Below, one piece after another: positions 25,640 to 34,895 of a stretch of 64,000 bases of DNA. The notes beneath the pieces are model-generated. The model ran no database searches. It had not been told where the DNA came from and saw only the letters and a program-made list of their open reading frames with translations. The DNA comes from Natronoglomus mannanivorans (GTDB lineage Archaea; Halobacteriota; Halobacteria; Halobacteriales; Natrialbaceae). A program made the translations under genes and the position numbers. Every line of letters starts with the position of its first letter. The stretch's first letter is position 1. Where the stretch lies: positions 117,491 through 181,490 of the forward strand of contig JAOPKB010000012.1 of NCBI GenBank assembly GCA_025517485.1, read 5' to 3'.

Positions 25640-27177
25640 CAGGCGTCACCTCCGAATTCGGCGAGGTCGACGATCGGATCGACTGCGTCTGTAATCATCT
25701 CGAAGATCAGTTCTGGAGCCACGCCGAGTGCGATGATCAGTCCCAGCAGGACGAACATCGGTGCGATGTCGTGCAGCGGGGCGCGGCGGATCTCGTAGTC
25801 AGTTTCCAGCCGGAAGGGACCGAACAGGGTCCGCTGCATCGCGAACAGCAGGTAGCCGGCGACGATGACGATACCGAACATCGCCAGTCCGGTAAACAGC
25901 GGCATGTACGTCGACGCCTCGGAGCCGAACGCGCCGAAGAAGATGAAGTACTCCGCCGCGAAGCCGCTCATCAGGGGCAGCCCCATGTAGCCGAAGGCAC
26001 CGGCGATGAGGACGCCAACCGCGATGGGCATCTTGTCGGCCATTCCGGACATGTCCGTCACCATCCGGGTGTGTGTCGCGTTGTAGATGACGCCGACGGC
26101 CATGAACATCAGTCCGGAGATCAGGCCGTGAGAGACCATCTGGAAGGTCGCGCCACCGATACCGAACTGGGTGTACGCGACCAGTCCGAGGATGACGTAG
26201 CCCATCGACGACACCGAGGAGTAGGCGACGATCCGCTTTAAGTCGGTCTGGGCCAGCGCGAGCATCGCACCGTAGATGACGCTGATGACCGCGATGGCGG
26301 CGATCGGAACCACGAACTGCGAGACCTGATCCGGGAACATCGTGAAGTTGAACCGGAGCAGGGCGTAGGTCCCCATCTTCAGGAGGACGCCCGCCAGCAG
26401 CACCGACGCAGGGGTCGGTGCCTCGACGTGAGCGTCCGGCAGCCAGGTGTGGAACGGCACCACCGGAACCTTGACCGCGAAGCCCAGGAACATCGCGACG
26501 AACACCAGCGAGGTCAGCGTCCCCGAACCGATGCCGGCGAAGCTCTCGGGGCCGCCGTTGAGCATCGCAGCCGTGATCTCGGGCAGGGCGAAACTCGAGA
26601 CGCCGTCACCGAGCGCGAACACGAGCGCGATGAACGACCCGAACATCACGAGCGACGCCACGTTCGTGTAGACGAAGAACTTGATCGCGGCGTACTTCCG
26701 GCGCGGGCCGCCCCAGATCCCGATCAGCAGGTACATCGGGATCAACACGGCCTCCCAGAAGATGAACCAGAGGAAGAAATCAAGCGCCACGAAGACGCCG
26801 ATCAGGTTCGCCTCGATGAAGAGGACGAGTCCGTAGAACTGGGACTCGCGCATGTCGATCGGCGTCCACGAACTCATGATCGCCAGCGAGACGAGTATCG
26901 TCGTCAGGACGACCAGCGGCAGGCTGATGCCGTCGATGCCGACGAACCACGTGATCGCGTAGTCGCCCAGTTGGATCCACTCCATCTGGGACTCGAAGGC
27001 GAGCGTGCCGTCGAGTAAGGCGTTACCACTGCCGTCGAAGACGGCGAACATCCACAGGCTGATCGCCACCGGCACGAGGCTGATGACGAACGCGAGTTTG
27101 CCCGCGATCCGATTCGGCGCGACGAACGTTACGAGCGCGCCGACCAGTGCGACTGCAATAAGTGCTTCAATCATCAT
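25639..27177 (-). CDS. nuoM: NADH-quinone oxidoreductase subunit M-like
   Basis: A proton-pumping antiporter-like subunit, 512 residues and about 14 helices. MYLLIGIWGGPRRKYAAIKFFVYTNVASLVMF with WEAVLIPMYLLIG is the conserved Glu/Lys region, and PFHTWLPDAHVEAPTPASVLLAGVLLKMGTYALLRF is the diagnostic NuoM stretch. It overlaps the nuoL stop (ATGA at 27177-27174). GGAGGGTGG lies 5 bases before the ATG at 27177, which decides the start over a GTG at 27186 and an ATG at 27174. Part of the coupled nuo operon. Confidence 0.94.
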   Translation of the reverse strand: MMIEALIAVALVGALVTFVAPNRIAGKLAFVISLVPVAISLWMFAVFDGSGNALLDGTLAFESQMEWIQLGDYAITWFVGIDGISLPLVVLTTILVSLAIMSSWTPIDMRESQFYGLVLFIEANLIGVFVALDFFLWFIFWEAVLIPMYLLIGIWGGPRRKYAAIKFFVYTNVASLVMFGSFIALVFALGDGVSSFALPEITAAMLNGGPESFAGIGSGTLTSLVFVAMFLGFAVKVPVVPFHTWLPDAHVEAPTPASVLLAGVLLKMGTYALLRFNFTMFPDQVSQFVVPIAAIAVISVIYGAMLALAQTDLKRIVAYSSVSSMGYVILGLVAYTQFGIGGATFQMVSHGLISGLMFMAVGVIYNATHTRMVTDMSGMADKMPIAVGVLIAGAFGYMGLPLMSGFAAEYFIFFGAFGSEASTYMPLFTGLAMFGIVIVAGYLLFAMQRTLFGPFRLETDYEIRRAPLHDIAPMFVLLGLIIALGVAPELIFEMITDAVDPIVDLAEFGGDA

Positions 27178-29192
27178 ACGAACCACCCTCCGTAGACGCC
27201 GAGACCGACAACTAACGCGATGAACCCGAGGACGATCAACGCCGCGTAGTTCGTCACGACACCCGTCTGAAGTCGCTTCATTCCGCCGCTACCGAACAGG
27301 CTCACACTCGAGACGCCGTTGACGACGCCGTCGATGACGCTCTGGTCGAAGCGGTCGGCCATCCGTGCGGTCGGCATGGCCAGCCCCTGTGCGATCCAGA
27401 CCTGCACTTCGTCCTGATAGTAGTTGCTGCGCAGAACCTCTCGAGCGGCGCCCAGGTTCTCCGTGTGGGGCACCGGCTCGGGCACGTTGTACAGGACGTG
27501 TGCAACGATCGCACCAGCGAGTGCCAGTCCGAGTGCGAGCGCACCGGCGATCAGGAGCGTGATCGTCTGGGAACCGGCGATGTACGTCGTATCGAGGCCG
27601 GCTGTGTCACTGTATTCGCTGTAGGTCAGACCAGTCATTCCCTCCGTGTACTGGCCGTCGAGCCAGTACTCGAGGAACATGATATCCATACCCGCGATCT
27701 TGCCGACGGGAGCAAGGTTCACGACACCTGCGAGAAGTGCGAGGACACCGAGAACGATCAGCGGAATCTTCACGTTCATCCCAACGGGATGGGGGTCGCG
27801 GGCAGCTTCCGACCGCGGCTTTCCGTGGAAGGTCAGGAAGACCATCCGGAAGGTGTAGAAGCCGGTGAAGAAGACTGCGAGCAGCCCCATCGAATAGGCC
27901 ACGAGGAAGATCGGTTCCTCGAGACCGAGGATGATGGCATCGTAGAGAATCTCGTCTTTCGACCAGAAGCCAGAGAACGGAACGATGCCTGCGAGTGCGA
28001 GCGCACCCGCGAGGAACGTGTAGTAGGTGACAGGAGCCTTGTCTTTGAGGCCGCCCATCTTCCACATGTCCTGTTCGTGGTGCATGAGGATGATGACGGC
28101 ACCAGCACCCAGGAACAACAGCGCCTTGAAGAAGGCGTGGTTCATGAGGTGGAAGACTCCGGCGACGTAGCCACCGACGCCCAGACCGAGCATCATGTAG
28201 CCGTACTGGCTGATCGTCGAGTACGCTAGCACCTGTTTGATGTCGTCTTTGACGACACCCATCGTCGCCGCGAACAGTGCGGTGAAACCACCGACGAACG
28301 CGATGATCGCGAGCGCCGTCGGCGAGAGTGCGTAGAAGCCGAACATCCGGGCGACGAGGTAAACGCCGGCCGCGACCATCGTCGCCGCGTGGATCAGTGC
28401 CGAAACCGTCGTCGGACCTTCCATCGCGTCGGGCAGCCAGGTGTGCAGCGGGAACTGTGCGGATTTCCCGATGACACCGCCCAGTACGAGGAGACCGAGG
28501 ATCGTTACCCAGGTCTCGGCGCCGAAGCCGTGGAACGTCTCCCCGGCGTCGATCGCGCTCTGGGCTTCGTTCACGAACGAGGCGTCGCCCGCGAACGTGA
28601 GCGTCCCGAAGGTCGCACCGATGGCGACGACCCCGATCAGGAAGAAGTAGTCACCGAAGCGGGTGACCAAGAACGCCTTCTTCGCCGCCGAGGGCGCGCT
28701 TCGCGTGCGGAACCAGAACCCGATGAGCAGGTACGAGCACAGCCCGACGAGTTCGAAGAACATGAACGCCATCAGCAGGTTGTCCGCGAGGACGAACGCG
28801 AGCATGCTGAACGTGAAGAGACCGAGCTCGGCGTAGTATCGCGGGAGACCGGTCTCGCCCTCGGCGTTCATGTAGCCGAGGCTGAAGATGTGAACCAGCA
28901 ACGCGACCAGCGAGACGATGACCAGCATCAGCGCTGACAGCGGATCGATCAGGATTCCGAAGTGGAACGTGATCTCGTCACCGATCGCCCAGTCGTAGAG
29001 CGGTTCGTTGTACACTTCACCGCCTGCGACGGTCGCGAGCATCCACAGCGAGAGCAGTAACGAGCCTGCCGTCGCGAGGATGCCTGCGTACGCGCCTTTC
29101 TTCGGCATGCCGTTGCCGAAGACGAGCGCGACCACGAACGCCGCGAGGGGGAGCAACGCAATCGCCGGAGCGAATTCGAATGCACCTACCAT
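27174..29192 (-). CDS. nuoL: NADH-quinone oxidoreductase subunit L-like
   Basis: The largest antiporter-like subunit, 672 residues with about 16 helices, including the C-terminal lateral helix typical of NuoL. AQFPLHTWLPDAMEGPTTVSALIHAATMVAAGVYLVARM is the diagnostic quinone/proton-channel region, and FELVGLCSYLLIGFWF holds the conserved glutamate. The start ATG (29192) has GAGGTG upstream and overlaps nothing but the 1-base spacer to nuoK. It lies between nuoK and nuoM. The helical pattern and length match the family, so it should be a functional proton pump subunit. Confidence 0.94.
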   Translation of the reverse strand: MVGAFEFAPAIALLPLAAFVVALVFGNGMPKKGAYAGILATAGSLLLSLWMLATVAGGEVYNEPLYDWAIGDEITFHFGILIDPLSALMLVIVSLVALLVHIFSLGYMNAEGETGLPRYYAELGLFTFSMLAFVLADNLLMAFMFFELVGLCSYLLIGFWFRTRSAPSAAKKAFLVTRFGDYFFLIGVVAIGATFGTLTFAGDASFVNEAQSAIDAGETFHGFGAETWVTILGLLVLGGVIGKSAQFPLHTWLPDAMEGPTTVSALIHAATMVAAGVYLVARMFGFYALSPTALAIIAFVGGFTALFAATMGVVKDDIKQVLAYSTISQYGYMMLGLGVGGYVAGVFHLMNHAFFKALLFLGAGAVIILMHHEQDMWKMGGLKDKAPVTYYTFLAGALALAGIVPFSGFWSKDEILYDAIILGLEEPIFLVAYSMGLLAVFFTGFYTFRMVFLTFHGKPRSEAARDPHPVGMNVKIPLIVLGVLALLAGVVNLAPVGKIAGMDIMFLEYWLDGQYTEGMTGLTYSEYSDTAGLDTTYIAGSQTITLLIAGALALGLALAGAIVAHVLYNVPEPVPHTENLGAAREVLRSNYYQDEVQVWIAQGLAMPTARMADRFDQSVIDGVVNGVSSVSLFGSGGMKRLQTGVVTNYAALIVLGFIALVVGLGVYGGWFV

Positions 29193-29193
29193 C

Positions 29194-29499
29194 TTACCAC
29201 CTCATTGCCGACGGCACTGTCACGTCGACGTCGCGGAAGTTGCGGTACAACACCAGGATGATTCCCAGTCCGACCGCCACTTCCGCTGCGGCGAGCGCCA
29301 TCGTGAACAGTGCGAACACCTGTCCGGAGAGATTGCCGTGATAGAACGCGAACGCGATCAGGTTGATGTTGGCCGCGTTCAGCATGATCTCGACGGACAT
29401 CAGGAACATCAACGCGTTCCGACGCGTCAACACGCCGAACAGCCCGATACAGAACAGGGCCGCCGACAGGAGCACGTAGTACTCGATGCCGACCGTCAC
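29194..29499 (-). CDS. nuoK: NADH-quinone oxidoreductase subunit K
   Basis: A 101-residue membrane subunit with three helices (about 4-22, 29-51 and 61-83). The motif MSVEIMLNAANINLIAF contains the conserved glutamate of TM2, and MALAAAEVAVGLGIIL the conserved glutamate of TM3. The start is GTG at 29499, which overlaps the stop of the NuoJ C-terminal gene by 4 bases (GTGA). It helps form the proton channel next to NuoJ. Confidence 0.95.
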   Translation of the reverse strand: MTVGIEYYVLLSAALFCIGLFGVLTRRNALMFLMSVEIMLNAANINLIAFAFYHGNLSGQVFALFTMALAAAEVAVGLGIILVLYRNFRDVDVTVPSAMRW

Positions 29500-29909
29500 G
29501 CGTCGTCACCTCCACTTCCGTCTCGACCGCCGTCCGTCGCCGGCCGAGCATCTTCTCCCGAGCGGGTCGAACCCGCTTCCGTACTCGAGAGCGCCGTCAC
29601 CGGCTCGCCGCCCTCCTCGCGTTTTGCGAGCACGAGCGACGCGTCGAGTGCGGCGTCGAGAACGATCGCAGCGAGGAAGAACGCGGCGAGGAACTGCTCG
29701 GTCGCCCCGAGATTACCCTCGGTCGACTGCAACACCGTCAGGTCGAACATGGCGTAGCCGATCTGTTCGGTGATCGTGACGTCGGGGAAGCCAGCCATCT
29801 CCCCGAACTCGGCGCTCAATACGGTCAGCGCGATGATCCCGAATAGCGCCACGGCGAGAATACCGGGGAGCAGCGTCTTGCCCAGCCGTAGTTGTGGGCC
29901 GTTCGTCAT
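29496..29909 (-). CDS. nuoJ2: NuoJ C-terminal part (split NuoJ, second gene)
   Basis: A 137-residue protein. Two helices (about 15-35 and 67-92) are followed by an Ala/Gly/Glu/Ser-rich tail of about 40 residues. It corresponds to the C-terminal part of NuoJ, with the helices FGIIALTVLSAEF and LAAFFLAAIVLDAALDA. Together with the next gene it replaces the single NuoJ of bacteria. Its ATG (29909) overlaps the first NuoJ gene by 4 bases and its end overlaps nuoK by 4 bases. The tail is weakly conserved and rich in Gly, Ser and Glu. Confidence 0.85.
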   Translation of the reverse strand: MTNGPQLRLGKTLLPGILAVALFGIIALTVLSAEFGEMAGFPDVTITEQIGYAMFDLTVLQSTEGNLGATEQFLAAFFLAAIVLDAALDASLVLAKREEGGEPVTALSSTEAGSTRSGEDARPATDGGRDGSGGDDA

Positions 29910-30172
29910 GTCTGTACCACCTCGGGTGAATCCTCGGTCTGCGTCAGCATCACGGCGAACGTAATGAGAATCAGGACCCCGCCTACGTAGACGAGGACCT
30001 GCATCACGGCGACGAACTCCGCCGCCAACATCACGTAGTGGACCGCGACGCTCATCAACGCCACGCCAAGCAGGAGAGCCGAGTGCCACGGATCCCGCAT
30101 GAGCACGACGCCGATCGCACTGCTCAACGTAACGAGCGCGAACAGTGCGAACGCGATCAGGTCGTATGTCAT
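29906..30172 (-). CDS. nuoJ1: NuoJ N-terminal part (split NuoJ, first gene)
   Basis: An 88-residue protein with three helices (about 4-24, 30-48 and 54-76). AVHYVMLAAEFVAVMQVLVYVGGVLILITFAVML is the diagnostic NuoJ segment around the flexible TM3. The stop codon overlaps the start of the C-terminal part. It is separated from nuoI by 72 bases, the only clear gap inside the operon, although I see no terminator there. Confidence 0.9.
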   Translation of the reverse strand: MTYDLIAFALFALVTLSSAIGVVLMRDPWHSALLLGVALMSVAVHYVMLAAEFVAVMQVLVYVGGVLILITFAVMLTQTEDSPEVVQT

Positions 30173-30244
30173 TGGTTCTGTCTGGTTGGGTATGCCCTTT
30201 GTAGATTTCGAGACGGGACGGGCAGCCCGCTCTGATTCCCTCTC

Positions 30245-30706
30245 CTACTGGTAGTCGACCGCACCCTCACCCTCGCCGATCCACGCACCGCGGTCCGGTT
30301 CGCGCGACTCGAGGGGGTCGATGTCTTTGTACCACGGAACGGCCTTCAGCTGCTCTTTGTTGTAAACGAAGTCGGCCTTCGTGTCGGCCGTGAACTCGAA
30401 GTTCTGTGTGAGCAGGATGGCGTCGACGGGACAGACCTCCTCGCAGAGTCGACAGTAGATACACTGACCGATGTGGAGGTTGTACTGTTCGCCGTTGCGC
30501 TGGTCGTCCGTGACGATCTGGATGGTGTCGTTCGGGCAGACGTTCTCACACTGGCGACACCAGATACAGCGCTCCTGGCTGAACTTGTGGACGCCACGGA
30601 AGCGTGGCGACACGTCGGGTGCCGTCTCGGGGTACTCCACGGTGAAGGTGTTCCCGTCCAGTGCGTGTTTCATCGTCGTCGCCATCGATTTGAGTAGTCC
30701 GATCAT
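30245..30706 (-). CDS. nuoI: NADH-quinone oxidoreductase subunit I (two 4Fe-4S)
   Basis: A ferredoxin-like subunit that carries electrons to NuoB, 153 residues. Two cluster motifs are visible: C-IW-C-RQ-C-ENV-CP at about 47-57 and C-IY-C-RL-C-EEV-CP at about 82-92. The ATG overlaps the stop of nuoH by 4 bases. The C-terminus is an acidic tail. It is the electron-input connection of this complex. With no NuoEFG in the operon, the electron donor to NuoI must be another protein, perhaps a ferredoxin or a flavoprotein. Confidence 0.95.
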   Translation of the reverse strand: MIGLLKSMATTMKHALDGNTFTVEYPETAPDVSPRFRGVHKFSQERCIWCRQCENVCPNDTIQIVTDDQRNGEQYNLHIGQCIYCRLCEEVCPVDAILLTQNFEFTADTKADFVYNKEQLKAVPWYKDIDPLESREPDRGAWIGEGEGAVDYQ

Positions 30707-31803
30707 GATGCGATCATCCCCACGATGAGTGCGGTGAGCACGAGGTTAGCGAACGAAAGGACGAGCATGCCCTTCCAGCCGATTTCGATCAACTGATCGA
30801 TCCGAACCCGTGGCAGCGCCGAACGCAGCCACTGGGTGAGCAAGAACACCGCCCAGATCTTGACGAGGAACCAGACGATGCCAAGCTCCGCTGGCCCCGG
30901 TCCTGCGGGGCCGCCGAGGAAGATCGTCGCGATGATCGCCCCACCAAGGAAGATGTGCAGGAACTCCCCGAGGTAGATCAGGACGAAGTAGACCGAGGAG
31001 TACTCGGTCTGGTAACCGGCGACGATCTCGGTCGGTGCTTCGGGCGTGTCGAACGGGTTCCGCCCGATCTCCGCGAAGTTCGCGACCATGAACAACACGA
31101 ACGCGAACGGGTTCACGAACGCGTACCACTGCGGAATCGTAAAGCCGCCGAGGCTGATCAGCGGTTCCGCCTGAACCGCGACGATTTCACCTAGCTGGAG
31201 CGTTCCAGCGAAGATCACCACCGACATCCCGGTCACGACGAGCGGGATCTCGTAGGCAATGTTCTGGGCGACCGCACGCAGTCCGCCGATCAACGAGTAC
31301 TTGTTCGACGAGGAGTAGCCGGCCATCACCAGCCCGATACTCGCGATCCCGGAGACGGCGAAGACGTACGCCAGACCGACCTCCGGATCCGCGAGATGGA
31401 CGCCGCTTCCCATCGGAATTACGGCGAAGCCGAGCATCGCCGAACCGGCGACGACGATCGGCGCGAGGTCGTAGGCCGGTCGGTCGACGTTCTCCGGAAT
31501 GATGAGTTCTTTCGAGAGCAGGCGAACGGCGTCGGCCACGATGATCAACAGTCCGAACGGACCGATGCGGTTGACCGCGATCCGGTCGGTGAAGGCGGCA
31601 GTGATCTTTCGTTTCGCCCACGGACCGGCGACGCCGGTCATCGCGAGCATCAGGTTGCCGACGATAAAGGCCGCGATGAACGCCGCGACGAGTTCACCCG
31701 CCGTCCCGAGCCCACCGAGACCGGTGAGATCCGCGATCCGCTCGGGAAGCAAGACAGTATCGTCCTGCTGGAGCGGGACGGGAACGAACGAGGCCCCGCT
31801 CAT
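30703..31803 (-). CDS. nuoH: NADH-quinone oxidoreductase subunit H
   Basis: The quinone-site membrane subunit, 366 residues with eight helices. Conserved loops are DRIAVNRIGPFGLLIIVADAVRLLSKE, the glutamate-rich NPFDTPEAPTEIVAGYQTEYSS and RSALPRVRIDQLIEIGWK. The ATG at 31803 overlaps the stop of nuoCD by 4 bases. It connects the soluble arm to the antiporter subunits. All glutamates known to line the E-channel entrance appear to be present by inspection. Confidence 0.95.
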   Translation of the reverse strand: MSGASFVPVPLQQDDTVLLPERIADLTGLGGLGTAGELVAAFIAAFIVGNLMLAMTGVAGPWAKRKITAAFTDRIAVNRIGPFGLLIIVADAVRLLSKELIIPENVDRPAYDLAPIVVAGSAMLGFAVIPMGSGVHLADPEVGLAYVFAVSGIASIGLVMAGYSSSNKYSLIGGLRAVAQNIAYEIPLVVTGMSVVIFAGTLQLGEIVAVQAEPLISLGGFTIPQWYAFVNPFAFVLFMVANFAEIGRNPFDTPEAPTEIVAGYQTEYSSVYFVLIYLGEFLHIFLGGAIIATIFLGGPAGPGPAELGIVWFLVKIWAVFLLTQWLRSALPRVRIDQLIEIGWKGMLVLSFANLVLTALIVGMIAS

Positions 31804-33467
31804 CGATCCACCTCCCCGAGCACGATATCCAGGCTGCCCAGCGAGGCGATCAGGTCAGGGATGTACTCGCCCTCGGACATCTCCTCGAGTGCCGAGAGGT
31901 TGTGGAAACACGGACTGCGGATCTTGAAGCGGCCGGGCTTGTCCGTCCCGTCCGAGCGGATGTAGATCCCGAGCTCACCCTTCGCACCTTCGACGGCCCG
32001 GTAGGTCTCCGTGTCCGCCTCGGGTTTGAGCGTCCGTGGGACGTTCGATTGAATCTCGCGATCGTCCTCGGGCCAGTCCTCGAGCAGATCCAGACACTGC
32101 TCGATGATCTTCGCGGACTGCTCGACTTCCTGCATCCGAACGAGCACGCGCGAGTAGTTGTCACAGCCGTCCTCGGTGACGACGTCCCACTCTAAGTTCT
32201 CGTAGTAGCCGTAAGGATCGTCACGGCGAAGGTCGAAATCGATGCCGGAGCCGCGGGCGACGGGCCCGGTGCAGCCGTACTGTTTGGCGACCTCGGGCTC
32301 GAGAATTCCGGTGTTGACACACCGGATCTGGAAGATCTCGTTGCCCGTGATGAGGTCGTCGTACTCGGCGAGTTTGGCGGGGAGTTCGTCGAGGAAGTCG
32401 CGTGTCTTCTCGAAGAACTCCTCGCGGGGTTCGGGCAGATCCCAGGCGACGCCGCCGAGTCGGAAGTAGTTGAACATCAGCCGCTGACCGGTCAGGTCCT
32501 CGAGAATGTCCTGAACGACTTCGCGATCGCGCATCGCGTACTGGAAGATGGCGGTGAAGTCGCCGTAGACGTCGAGTGCGAACGTGCCGAGTGCCAGCAT
32601 GTGGGAGGCGATCCGACAGAGTTCGGCGCCCATCGTCCGGATGACCTGGGCGTACTCGGGGACCTCGAGGTCCGCGAGATCCTCCGCCACTCGGGCGTAG
32701 GCCCACTCGTTGAGCAGGCCGGCCGAGACGTAGTCCCAGCGGTCGGGGTAGGGCATGATCTGGTGGCGGTAGGTCCCCTGCTGGCACATCTGTTCCTCAC
32801 AGCGGTGGAGGTAGCCGACGTCGGGTTCGACGTCGACGACGGTCTCGCCGTCGAGAGCCGCCTTGATGTGGAGCACGCCGTGGGTCGCTGGGTGGTGTGG
32901 ACCGATGTTGAGGAACATCGTGTCCGATTCGGCGTCCTTCTGGTCGGGCTGGATCGGGTTCGCGTGTTCGGTCAGCGAGACGACCTGCGGTTTGGTCTGA
33001 TTGTAGCCCAGCGAGAGCGGGTGTCCCTGCCAGGTCTCGGGGAGCAAGATCCGTCGCGGATCGGGGTGGCCCTCGTAGTCGATGCCGACGAGGTCGAACG
33101 CCTCGCGTTCGTGCCAGTCTGCGGTCCGGAACACCGGTTCCGCACTCTGGCTGGTCGGCTCGTCGCTCGTCGTCGGGACGACGATGCTGACCTCCTGGGT
33201 CGGATCGGCGTACTTCTTGAGATGGTAGATCGATTCGTACCGATCCTCGTACTCCTGAGCGGTGAGACACGAGAGGTGATCGAAGCCGGCCTCGTCGCGC
33301 AGATCGAAGAGCACGTCCTGCACTTCGTCCGGTCGGATGACGAAACCGGGTGCGTTCTTGTGATCGTCACGCGAGAGCGCGCGGTCACCGATGAGTTCCG
33401 CGAGTTCCTCCTCGGTGGTCTCGACGGCGGTACCGACCTGTCGTCGCGGTTCGAGTCCCGTGCTCAT
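31800..33467 (-). CDS. nuoCD: NADH-quinone oxidoreductase, fused subunits C and D
   Basis: A 555-residue fusion. The NuoC part (about 1-160) contains FDHLSCLTAQEYEDRYESIYHLK and DWHEREAFDLVGIDYEGHPDPRRILLPETWQGHPL. The NuoD part (about 180-555) has FLNIGPHHPATHGVLHIKAALDG, the quinone-site HPATHG, GYLHRCEEQM and the [NiFe]-hydrogenase-like IDFDLRRDDPYGYY. It overlaps nuoB and nuoH by 4 bases each. Fusion of C and D is known in some bacteria and in archaea. It forms the quinone-binding pocket with NuoB and NuoH. Confidence 0.95.
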   Translation of the reverse strand: MSTGLEPRRQVGTAVETTEEELAELIGDRALSRDDHKNAPGFVIRPDEVQDVLFDLRDEAGFDHLSCLTAQEYEDRYESIYHLKKYADPTQEVSIVVPTTSDEPTSQSAEPVFRTADWHEREAFDLVGIDYEGHPDPRRILLPETWQGHPLSLGYNQTKPQVVSLTEHANPIQPDQKDAESDTMFLNIGPHHPATHGVLHIKAALDGETVVDVEPDVGYLHRCEEQMCQQGTYRHQIMPYPDRWDYVSAGLLNEWAYARVAEDLADLEVPEYAQVIRTMGAELCRIASHMLALGTFALDVYGDFTAIFQYAMRDREVVQDILEDLTGQRLMFNYFRLGGVAWDLPEPREEFFEKTRDFLDELPAKLAEYDDLITGNEIFQIRCVNTGILEPEVAKQYGCTGPVARGSGIDFDLRRDDPYGYYENLEWDVVTEDGCDNYSRVLVRMQEVEQSAKIIEQCLDLLEDWPEDDREIQSNVPRTLKPEADTETYRAVEGAKGELGIYIRSDGTDKPGRFKIRSPCFHNLSALEEMSEGEYIPDLIASLGSLDIVLGEVDR

Positions 33468-34177
33468 GGTGAATCAGCCCAATTGTAGCGCATGACGAGG
33501 TCGTCCTCGTCGATATCGTCGGCCAGTTTCTGCACGAGCTCGTCGCGCGGCAGGTCGCCGAACTGCTCGAGTTCGTACGGTTTGACCACGACGGGCGAAC
33601 TCTCGCCGTTAGCGACGCGCTCTTGGAGTTTGGCGATGCCGTAGACGAGCGCCTCTGGACGGGGCGGGCAGCCGGGAACGTGGATATCGACCGGGATGAT
33701 CTCCTCGGCGCCCTTGACGACGTTGTACCCCTCCTGGAACGGGCCGCCGGAGATCGTACACGAGCCCATGCCGACGACGAACTTGGGTTCGGGCATCTGG
33801 TCGTAGACGCGCTTCATGCGCGGACCGAACTTCGAGACGATCGTCCCGGGGACGATGATCACGTCGGCCTGTCGCGGTGACGCGCGTGGCACACCCGCAC
33901 CGAAGCGGTCCAGGTCGTGTTTGATGGCGTAGGTGTGCATCATTTCGATGCTGCAGCAGGCGATACCGAACTGCAGCATGAACATCGACGACCCTCGAAC
34001 CCAGTTCATGAACTTGTCGAACTTGGTGAGGATGAACGGTGTGGAGCCGAACGCTTCCCGGAGTTTGGAGTTGAAGCGGTCGTCGGCACCTTCACCGATG
34101 CGGGAGTCCCGCGTATCTGTCGATGGTGCGGTGCTATCGTAGATCGATTGACGTGGTTTGTTTTGGTCGCTACTCAT
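33464..34177 (-). CDS. nuoB: NADH-quinone oxidoreductase subunit B (4Fe-4S N2)
   Basis: The subunit holding cluster N2, which reduces the quinone; 237 residues. The cluster ligands are in [24 protein letters not shown] and [13 protein letters not shown]: two adjacent cysteines, one in GSC and one in PGCPP. The N-terminal 45 residues are an extra acidic, probably unstructured extension. Its ATG overlaps the nuoA stop by 4 bases. Confidence 0.96.
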   Translation of the reverse strand: MSSDQNKPRQSIYDSTAPSTDTRDSRIGEGADDRFNSKLREAFGSTPFILTKFDKFMNWVRGSSMFMLQFGIACCSIEMMHTYAIKHDLDRFGAGVPRASPRQADVIIVPGTIVSKFGPRMKRVYDQMPEPKFVVGMGSCTISGGPFQEGYNVVKGAEEIIPVDIHVPGCPPRPEALVYGIAKLQERVANGESSPVVVKPYELEQFGDLPRDELVQKLADDIDEDDLVMRYNWADSP

Positions 34178-34587
34178 GGTCGATCGGCCTCAGGTTCGAC
34201 CTGTCGAGGGCTCGTGGCCCACTGTACTGCGCCGTTGCGCCAGGCCCACGCGAGTCCGACGAGGAGGATGGCGACGAACACCAGCATCGGACCGAGTACC
34301 TCGAGCAGGGTTACTTCGCCCGACTCGAGTGCGGGTCGGTAGATTACCGCCCACGGGAACAACAGAACGGTCTCGATGTCGAAGACGAGGAAAAGAAGCG
34401 CAACCATGTAGTACTGGATGTTGAAACGGATGCGCGTCCCTCCCGTCGGAATCTCGCCACTCTCGTAGGTGGCACGTTTACTCGTCTCGGGCACACTCGG
34501 ACGCAGGAGGTACGACACCGCCATCATGCCGAGCGGAATCAGTAACCCCACGAGCGCCAGCGCCCCGATGGCTATCCATTCATTCAT
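34174..34587 (-). CDS. nuoA: NADH-quinone oxidoreductase subunit A
   Basis: The first gene of the operon, 137 residues with three helices (about 6-25, 60-80 and 92-112). The conserved loop TYESGEIPTGGTRIRFNIQYYMVALLFLVFDIETVLLFPW is present, including the Glu/Gly motif and FDIETV. The ATG at 34587 has GGAG directly before it and sits downstream of a TATA box at 34619-34625; longer frames reach past the promoter. Position at the head of A-B-CD-H-I-J-K-L-M-N is the usual order. Confidence 0.95.
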   Translation of the reverse strand: MNEWIAIGALALVGLLIPLGMMAVSYLLRPSVPETSKRATYESGEIPTGGTRIRFNIQYYMVALLFLVFDIETVLLFPWAVIYRPALESGEVTLLEVLGPMLVFVAILLVGLAWAWRNGAVQWATSPRQVEPEADRP

Positions 34588-34895
34588 CTCCGTAACGTTC
34601 GGGGGTTGGAAACGCACCCATATAAGGGTTGATTCTTCGATTTTCGCCCGAATTCGATACACTGCACGGCCCTCGGAGCCGATACGCGATCCGGAGAGTC
34701 TGTGAAACTGAGAGTTTGCTCGAGTCGTGGTACCCGACGTCCCGTCCAGCAGAGACGAAATCGAAAAAATCGACGGCACCGAACACGGGTTCGCGGATCG
34801 AGACGAAACTGGAAGCGTCGGTTTCGACCGTCGTGATACTGTCTCGATGTGAGAGGTTCCGAGAGCCACGCGGTGAGTCGCTCCTCGAGAGCCGA
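34588..34895. other. Intergenic region with nuo promoter
   Basis: This 308-base stretch lies between the nuo operon start and the end of purE. It contains the nuo TATA box near 34620. The remainder shows no good gene; short Arg/Ser-rich frames are chance. Confidence 0.5.
34619..34625 (-). promoter_or_regulatory. TATA box of nuo operon
   Basis: On the minus strand it reads CTTATAT, within an otherwise GC-rich region, 32-38 bases before the nuoA ATG. It fits a short leader that still holds the GGAG ribosome-binding sequence. Confidence 0.55.

Noticed and set aside
29496..29909. NuoJ gene split considered as a frameshift pseudogene.
   Set aside because: Both parts have their own ATG with an overlapping stop (ATGA), intact membrane helices and normal spacing, so it is a natural two-gene arrangement rather than damage.
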